64,000 nucleotides of DNA from Fomitopsis serialis. Lineage: Eukaryota > Basidiomycota > Agaricomycetes > Polyporales > Fomitopsidaceae. The DNA lies in the NCBI RefSeq assembly GCF_022376445.1, contig NW_025954964.1:1343664-1407663 (forward strand). The letters run 5' to 3'. Under the pieces are notes generated by a model, which saw only the letters and a list, made by a program, of their open reading frames with translations, did not search any database and was not told the DNA's origin. The stretch's first letter is position 1; every line of letters begins with the position of its first letter. Positions 57,717-64,000 of the stretch are shown here, piece by piece. The position numbers were made by a program, and so were the translations under genes.

Positions 57717-60532
57717 ATGGACGGGCACTTCTCGCAGTCTAAACTGATATGGAGCCCCTCTAGACCATCGTATACCTCGCTGGAGGTGTTCAGGCGTATG
57801 GCCAATCGCAAGCACGGGTTGGCCTTGAGTACGTAGTTCTCGCGCCACGAACTGTACCACCTCTCATATACTGCGACCAGAGGACTATCATGATTTGCAC
57901 AGGTATTCAGTCGAGAGCTACGACTTTTGGATGGATGTCTGGGAGTATATTGGTATCATCTCTTCCGTCCCTCCGAGCAAGGTACGTTCGCGATCGTCAA
58001 GTGTTCCGCTCCGTCTAAGTGCCCCGCTAGATACTCGAGGAGGGACGAATGAAGGAGCTACCGACTTGGTTCCCGGGTGCCAGACTAAACTACGCAGAGA
58101 ACCTGCTACATCGCCGTGATGACGGTGTCGCATGCATTGCCGCGAGAGATTTTGGGACTGTTCAGCACTATACGTACCGTGAGCTGCGAGAAATGGTCAG
58201 AAGATTAGCTGCCGCGATGAGAGCGAATGGCATCGTGAAGGGCGACAGAGTTGCTGGTAAGAGATGTTGTTCCATGTTCCACATGTGCCAACATCATTGA
58301 CACTCGCTAGCTATCGTCACCAATAGCATAGACGCAGTCGTCATTGCGTTGGCATCTGCCTCCCTGGGTGCTATATTCTCTAGCACAGCTCCTGACATGG
58401 GCACTCACGTACGGTGTTTTCCAACCTTGCCCCACATTCGATACGAACCTTATACCCATAACTTCTCAGGGCATACTTGACCGTTATAGACAGATACAAC
58501 CCAAGATTATCTTCTCCGAGTCAGAAGTCGTCTATGCCGGTAAAGCCTTCGACATGGTGCCCAAAGTCTCGGAGGTCGCGAACGCTCTTGCGACGCATGG
58601 TCTGCAGAGTGTAATTTTGCTGCCCAGTGTTGCCGACGGCAAAGAATTTTCGACTTTGCAATTGGTCAAGATCCCGAAGAGGTGAGCACTTCGACCATAA
58701 CTCGACGTGAGACAGGATTGGCAAGCTCACAGGGACTCAGCGTCACCATGTCCGCCTTTCTTGCCACCGGCGAAAATGGTCCTTTGGTGTTTGAGCAGCT
58801 GCCGTTCAACCACCCGTTGTACATTCTGTACTCATCCGGCACAACGGGACCACCAAAGTGCATTGTCCATACTGCAGGAGTAAGCTACTCACCAAATCTA
58901 CCGTCTCCTATCTGTCTGATGTAACATACACCAGGGTGTTCTTCTCCAGGCCAAGAAAGACCTCCGCATCTCCATAGGCTTAACCTCAGACGACACGTAC
59001 TTCCAATTCACGACGGTAAACTTATCATTAAACCTATTTTCTGACGCAGCCTTACTCTAAAGCACAGACAGGCTGGATGATGTGGCCGTACATGCTACAG
59101 GGCCTCGCGTGCGGCAGTCGCATCGTCCTGTACGACGGCTCGCCCTTCCACCCTGACGTGCGAGACTTCCTCCGCTTCCTCAGTCGTGAAGGGTGAGTCC
59201 CGTTTGTGCAACAGCTCACCATTCTTCTCAATTAGTCTCCAGTGTCTCCGTTTGGGGGACGAGTCCGCGCTTCTTGAGCGAGGTGCAAGGGAAGGGAATA
59301 GAGCCTTGTATGTCTCCCGCGTCACAATGAACATTGCATCGCGCTGATATCCAGTCAAGCCAAAGTGGCATCGTTCGCTGCGCTTCGGACCATCTCCTCG
59401 ACGGGATCGGTGCTGACGCCTCCGATGTTCGAGTGGACTCAACAGGCGTTCAACCCAGATATTCACCTTCTGTCTGTGTCTGGCGGGACGGACATCTGTG
59501 GTGCATGTAAGTGGTCAAATCGTACGCATCAATTTGACACACTAAGCTCGCGGACTCACAGTCGTCGGTGGAGTTGCCGCTCTGCCTGTCTATGCGGGAG
59601 GTAGGCCATCATATATTTGTGGGTACTGAGCGCAGCATTGGACCGACCTAAACATTGCAGAGATCCAAGGCAAGCTCTTGGGCATGAAGGTTGAGATATT
59701 CGATGCCGACGGCAAGAACATCGAGAATACGGGTGTTCCTGGCGAGCTCGTCTGCACTAGACCGCACCCGTCGCAGCCGCTCGGCTTCTGGGGCGATGAC
59801 TCTGGAGAGAAAGTCCAGAAGGCGTACTTTTCTACTTATGCTGGTATGGGCAAGAGTGGTTACCTTCGAAAGGGTTGGCGCTGAACATCGGGTAGGCGTA
59901 TGGCACCAGGGTGACTTCATCGTCAAAAACCCGAAGACCGATGGGTTGATGATACTTGGCCGGAGGTAACTATACTACATCCTCTCGCTGGTCCATTTTC
60001 GACCCCGTGTTGATGGCATGTTAATTCCCTGACAGTGACGGTGTCCTGAACCCCAGCGGCGTCCGCTTTGGCTCAGCGGAGATCTACTCCGTGCTCGAAG
60101 ATTTCTCCGACGCTGTCGACGACTCGCTGTGTGTCGGGCAGCGGCGGCCGCAAGACAAGGATGAGCGCGTTCTCTTGTTCCTCAAGATGCGTCCGGACCA
60201 TCCGCTCGACGAGGCTCTTGCAAACCGCATACGCGCAGCGATTCGGGCGGCACTCAGCCCGCGGCACGTGCCTGCGCACATATTCGAGGTTGACGAGATC
60301 CCTGTACGTCGTCGTGGTTTCTTGTCGACTCCTTGTTACAGATTCTTGACGCCTATCTGCGCAGTACACGGTGAACGGGAAGAAGATAGAGATTGCCGTG
60401 AAGCAGATCGTGTCCGGGTCCACTCTCAAACCAAGCGGGACCGTCGCGAACCCCGAATCTCTCAAACTTTACTACAAATTCCGGGACCTCGAGGATCTGC
60501 TGAGCAGCAAGGTCGTCAAGGCAAGGCTGTAG
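57717..60532 (+). CDS. Acetoacetyl-CoA synthetase
   Basis: Many-exon gene; the first exon is 57717-57828 and the stop is at 60530-60532. The N-terminal AACS signature is present ([51 protein letters not shown]). Adenylate-forming motifs follow: P-loop [52 protein letters not shown], and the hinge and C-terminal domain ([39 protein letters not shown], with the catalytic Lys). The enzyme activates acetoacetate with ATP and CoA in the cytosol for sterol and fatty-acid synthesis or ketone use. One splice junction near 58682-58733 does not keep phase, consistent with one missing base. Confidence 0.93.
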
Positions 60533-61328
60533 GGCTCGCAGAGACGCCTTACGTAGTTGCACTACGCCGCTTGTAGAATAGATGTGAGGTCACAACGAGC
60601 CATTTCAGCAATCACTGTTCCTAGTACTGTACTTGTCACCCCCAACCGACTGTACATTCAACCCTGACTCCACTAGGACCGCTCAGAGTTGGCGGATCTG
60701 AGCTCCAGGTTCGGAGCTCAGATCCGCCAACACAGCCTAAGGCGGTACTACAGAATCTTCATCCTCGGGGCTTACAGATCAGTGCTTGGGTAGCACGACT
60801 GCGGCCTCGAGTCATTGGGAAATGTGGCAGATGCAAGCATCGCATTCAAGCCATCGAAAGTTCCAGCTGTCTTGAAGCCGTCCGAGGTTCGTGTTCCCAT
60901 CCGTCGACGTTCCGAACCGTGTTCTTAGGCCCGGATCCTGCACTGAGCTGCACAGTATCCGTTGCGTTGCAGTTGTGAATCAAGGGGATATCATATCAAA
61001 GTAAGTGACAGTTTGCTGACCTGAACCACGCGGTGAGCCTAAAAATGATCACTACTTTCAAGTGTATTGCACTCATCGACGGTAGGATTATGACTGCCAT
61101 GATCAAGCCATGAACGTTTGAACGCTCAAGGCGCCGAGAAGTTACTAGTAAGCCTCTGGGGTACCCTACATACTACCGGGTTGACACACACTGGTGGTCA
61201 CGGTCATCATATGATGCTCAACTGTCGAGTGAGCGCACCCTTGCTCACTCGGCGTTCGATCCGTTGACTTATAAAAGGTCTCCGAGCTCTGGTTGCAAGT
61301 CCCGACTTTGCGCCGCTGGAACAGTATC
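60533..61328. other. Intergenic region of 0.8 kb with a perfect inverted repeat
   Basis: Between the AACS stop and the DUF6534-like start, both on the + strand. Apart from the inverted repeat at 60688-60731 I see no gene or RNA. A TATA-like ttataaaagg lies at about 61268-61277, some 55 bp before the downstream start codon, and may serve its promoter. Confidence 0.5.
60688..60731. repeat. Perfect 19-bp inverted repeat, 6-nt loop
   Basis: The arms 60688-60706 and 60713-60731 are exact reverse complements (gttggcggatctgagctcc on the left), separated by aggttc. The stop of AACS is about 155 bp upstream. Confidence 0.97.
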
Positions 61329-63028
61329 ATGATAACAGGACAGATGAACCTTCTGTGAGTACATGTGGCTTCGACTCGGGTCAACCCGTCTATGTTCTCA
61401 ACTTATTCTGTAGTGCTGGACCTGAGGTGGGAGCTCGCCGGTTCTGTGCTCCACTCAGACTAGTACTTACCATCGGAGTCAGCTCATTGCAGGTTTCTTC
61501 AATTGGGGATTGCTCGGGGTGCTGAATACACAAGTGTGTACGTATTATATCACGCAAACAACGTCCGTAACCCGGTACTAAACGCCAATGCTGAATCAGA
61601 TCATTATCACACTTACTTCCCTACAGATCCATGGTCTTTCAAATTGATGGGTGCGTATCATCGTTAACTACGTCTTGCGTCTTGAACTCACCGTCGACAA
61701 GTATACGGGACATTGATCTTCGAATGGGTCCATACGGGGCTGATCACCTCTGGCATGATGACCATCTTCGTCTATGACTTCGGGAACCCCGAGCCCGCGT
61801 TGGAAACGCACAATACTTGGTTCTCAGGGCCAATCATGTGCGGTCTCATGTCAATGCTAGTGCAGATGTTCTTTGCTTGGCGGATCTACATGTTCTCGAA
61901 ATCGTACTGGATGTCTGGAGCTATTGTCATGGTACGTTCAGAGGGCTAAATCGCAGTGAGCCGAGGATGTGAAGCTACTACATTCTATAGATCTCACTCG
62001 TGCAGGGAACATTTGCGATTGTAGCCGGAGTCATGGTACGAACAAGCGACGCACGTATTGCCGTCTACTGACTGACGCATCCTCCTCCTGTTCACAGCTG
62101 AAATCAATAACTCGAGTGGAAGATGTTCTTCACGGAGCTGTGTTCTCCCTCATTGTTGTAAGTATCTAATATACCTTCGACATGCATTTTCTCACAAGTA
62201 CAAGGTATGGATCTCTGTGGCTGCTGCAGTCGATATCGTAAACGCCATCATCATGACCATCCTGGTATGCCCCGACACTGTGTAGGGTTCGGGTAACTGA
62301 AACTACGCCCTCATGTTCTAGCTCCTCAGGAGACGCAGCGTAGATTCTGTCTCTACTGCTCTCGTCAATCGAACAGTCCGACTAGTAGTGGAAACAGGTA
62401 CACTTACCGGTGAGTGAAGCATGATTTCGGACCCACTATCAAACTGAGGCCGCGTGTTCAGCTAGCTGCACTCTCATCATGGTAGTACTAGCGAAAGCTC
62501 CTCAGGTAATCACCAAATAAGGGACGGGCTACACCTAGTCGCTGAACGATAGACCTAGACACGGAACACCCAAATATACACTGTCCTGTGAGTAACGTTC
62601 ACTAAACCCCGCTCGATTCATCAATCTGACATTCTGTGAAAACAGATCTCTCACTCTGACCAAGATGTGCGCACGGTTCATGCGGCCCCGCCGTATACAG
62701 TACTGGACTAATGAAGCCTCGCAGATATGCAAACACCCTTCTCACAAACCTCAACAACCGAGCGCGCACGTCAGAAACATCTCCGAAGGTACACATCTCA
62801 TTTGGGTTTCTGCAGAAGTCACCCGCATCCGATGGCGCAACAATCGCCGTATCTGGCTCTGGCGAGCTTTATGAATTACCGTCGCACCGCGAAATCCCCG
62901 AGATCAACGCACTCAGTAACGGACACCACATCGTAGGTTGGAAACCTGGATGCATGTCAAGACTCGCTGAACGATTTACTCTAGGAACAAGACGGAGCCA
63001 TGACGACCGTGGTCTGACCGACGAGTAG
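61329..63028 (+). CDS. DUF6534-like multi-spanning membrane protein
   Basis: The first exon is 61329-61354 (MITGQMNL), then a 13-nt micro-exon 61414-61426, then an exon from 61483; all join in phase to LLAGPELIAGFFNWGLLGVL. Hydrophobic helices follow: GTLIFEWVHTGLITSGMMTI, GLMSMLVQMFFAWRIYMFSK, ISLVQGTFAIVAGVM, VWISVAAAVDIVNAIIMTIL and ASCTLIMVVLAKAP. The RRYANTLLTNLNNRARTSET stretch near 62715 matches the C-terminal region of Agaricomycete DUF6534 proteins (typically seven helices plus a cytosolic tail). Function is unknown for the family. The 3' exons after about 62390 and the exact stop (63026-63028 if the last frame holds) are uncertain. One acceptor is AAG (before 61702). Confidence 0.7.
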
Positions 63029-63256
63029 ACAGGGCCCTATCGGTAGTGTGCATGGTCTGGCATGCGGATTATTTGATTCTTAGCGTCGACGCAATGACTT
63101 TCATTCTTTCTGAGGTCATAGAAGCATCGAATGTCGACACTTGAGAGATATCATATGTGTGCGTCGTTCTCTTTGAGAAAGCCCGCCTCAGGTAGCATGC
63201 TCGAGACAGTTCTCGCGACAGATCCCTGGGCGAGGACGGGCCACTGGCAGATCAAG

Positions 63257-64000
63257 TCATTTGACTGTCCCACCCATAGAATCCGTGAAATTGAGATATA
63301 TCTTGAGAGTAGTAGGGATGGGCGTCACTGTCGCATACGGTGACAGTACGGCGATGTAGGACGCGGAGCAGAAGCGGAAGCACCGGGTGTTCGCAGTAGG
63401 GTAATGCGTTCCGTGTTCGTGTGACTGGCCAAACTGGTGTTCGAACTTTCTGCGACTTGACCCAGCAGCAGGACGTTTCGACGTCGACTCGCCAGTATTC
63501 CCGCGAAACCCTTCATCCATACATCGTAGTTCCACTGGACCCCCATTCCAAAAAGCGAACACAGGCGGAGTGTGTCTGTTCCCGTCAAGATCGGCACAGT
63601 CGGCAGTGTCGAGGGCGAGCGAAACCAAAGGTGTTTGAAATCCCGGCGGGACACAGCTGCCGATTCTGACACCAGGTAAGTATGTACCGCAGAAAACGCT
63701 CAATGAGTCGACAGTTCGACCGGCCATTATAACATCTTTACCTAACCCAGAAGAACTCAATCTGAACTGGTGTCTTTTCAGTCCTGGCATTGTCCTTGCC
63801 CCACGTAGGTCCATTCCGAGAAGTAAGCAGGCGTAGTCCCTCGCCCCCATTGCTCGTCGCGTATATGCCAAGCAGCGTCCCTACAGCGGTATATCGTGTC
63901 AGCTTTTCTCAAACCCTAGCAGATCAAACCTTCAGACGCACCCGTGAAGCCCCAGCTGACATCCGCTGCGAGCCCATAGCCAATCGTCTGCATCTGCGAG
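63257..64000 (-). CDS. Unknown protein, 5' end outside the window
   Basis: Visible minus-strand exons are 63931-64000 and 63742-63880, then one from about 63665 downward. The protein text reads MQTIGYGLAADVSWGFTGAS, GTLLGIYATSNGGEGLRLLT, TPVQIEFFWVRIGSC, then a less certain stretch with PVFAFWNGG. Phases agree across the first two introns. The repeated Gly and the aromatic pattern suggest a secreted beta-rich protein, but I recognise no family. The open frame from 63665 stops at 63257; the true 3' end may differ because conservation is not visible there. Confidence 0.4.

Noticed and set aside
1..64000. CRISPR arrays, bacterial operons, transposon terminal repeats
   Set aside because: Introns and gene content are fungal; no spaced direct repeats or transposase text were seen.

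Overview
The window is a gene-dense piece of a filamentous fungal nuclear genome. Short GT-AG introns (mostly 43-70 nt), short intergenic gaps, an acetoacetyl-CoA synthetase, a palC-type BRO1 protein, a HAC1-type bZIP gene and Agaricomycete-type families (F-box proteins with Cys pairs, DUF6534-like and DUF6593-like proteins) point to a basidiomycete, probably an Agaricomycete of the Polyporales type. The order-level guess is inference. I recognise no transposon, tRNA, rRNA or CRISPR array.

Layout: 1-3604 (+) 3' part of a single-pass membrane protein with a duplicated ectodomain; 4142-5593 (-) F-box protein; 5954-7641 (+) palC; 7936-9612 (-) MetX/MET2-like hydrolase; 10034-10754 (+) RPS23; 11337-13472 (-) CDP-diacylglycerol synthase; 13940-17126 (-) topoisomerase I; 17398-17598 (+) complex I B12 subunit; 18003-19906 (-) threonine deaminase; 20394-22580 (-) PHD protein CTI6; 22898-27828 (+) VPS8; 27883-31269 (-) COG2; 31846-34145 (+) acetyl-CoA transporter; 35548-38360 (-) DUF6593-like protein; 38840-39336 (+) CHZ1; 40286-41454 (-) HAC1-like bZIP; 43934-44726 (-) and 45554-47668 (+) unknown proteins; 48654-51155 (+) second F-box protein; 51483-52338 (-) RNase P subunit; 53018-54011 (+) doubtful unknown; 54339-57307 (-) SEY1; 57717-60532 (+) acetoacetyl-CoA synthetase; 61329-63028 (+) DUF6534-like protein; 63257-64000 (-) 5'-truncated unknown gene.

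The genes are mostly unrelated housekeeping genes, not one pathway cluster. Several act on endomembranes: CDS1 (ER lipid), VPS8 and COG2 (tethering), an ER/Golgi acetyl-CoA transporter, HAC1 (unfolded protein response) and SEY1 (ER fusion). I regard this as neighbourhood, not proof of a functional cluster.

Two observations stand out. First, the HAC1-like gene carries two stem-loops with 7-nt loops that bracket a 47-nt segment; removing it joins the bZIP frame to a 161-codon C-terminal frame, as expected for an IRE1-type unconventional intron. Second, about thirty reading-frame breaks occur, all of the same sign (one base missing), with about twelve in VPS8. I read these as single-base losses in the consensus rather than gene decay. 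They must be considered before trusting any frame argument here, including the HAC1 one.
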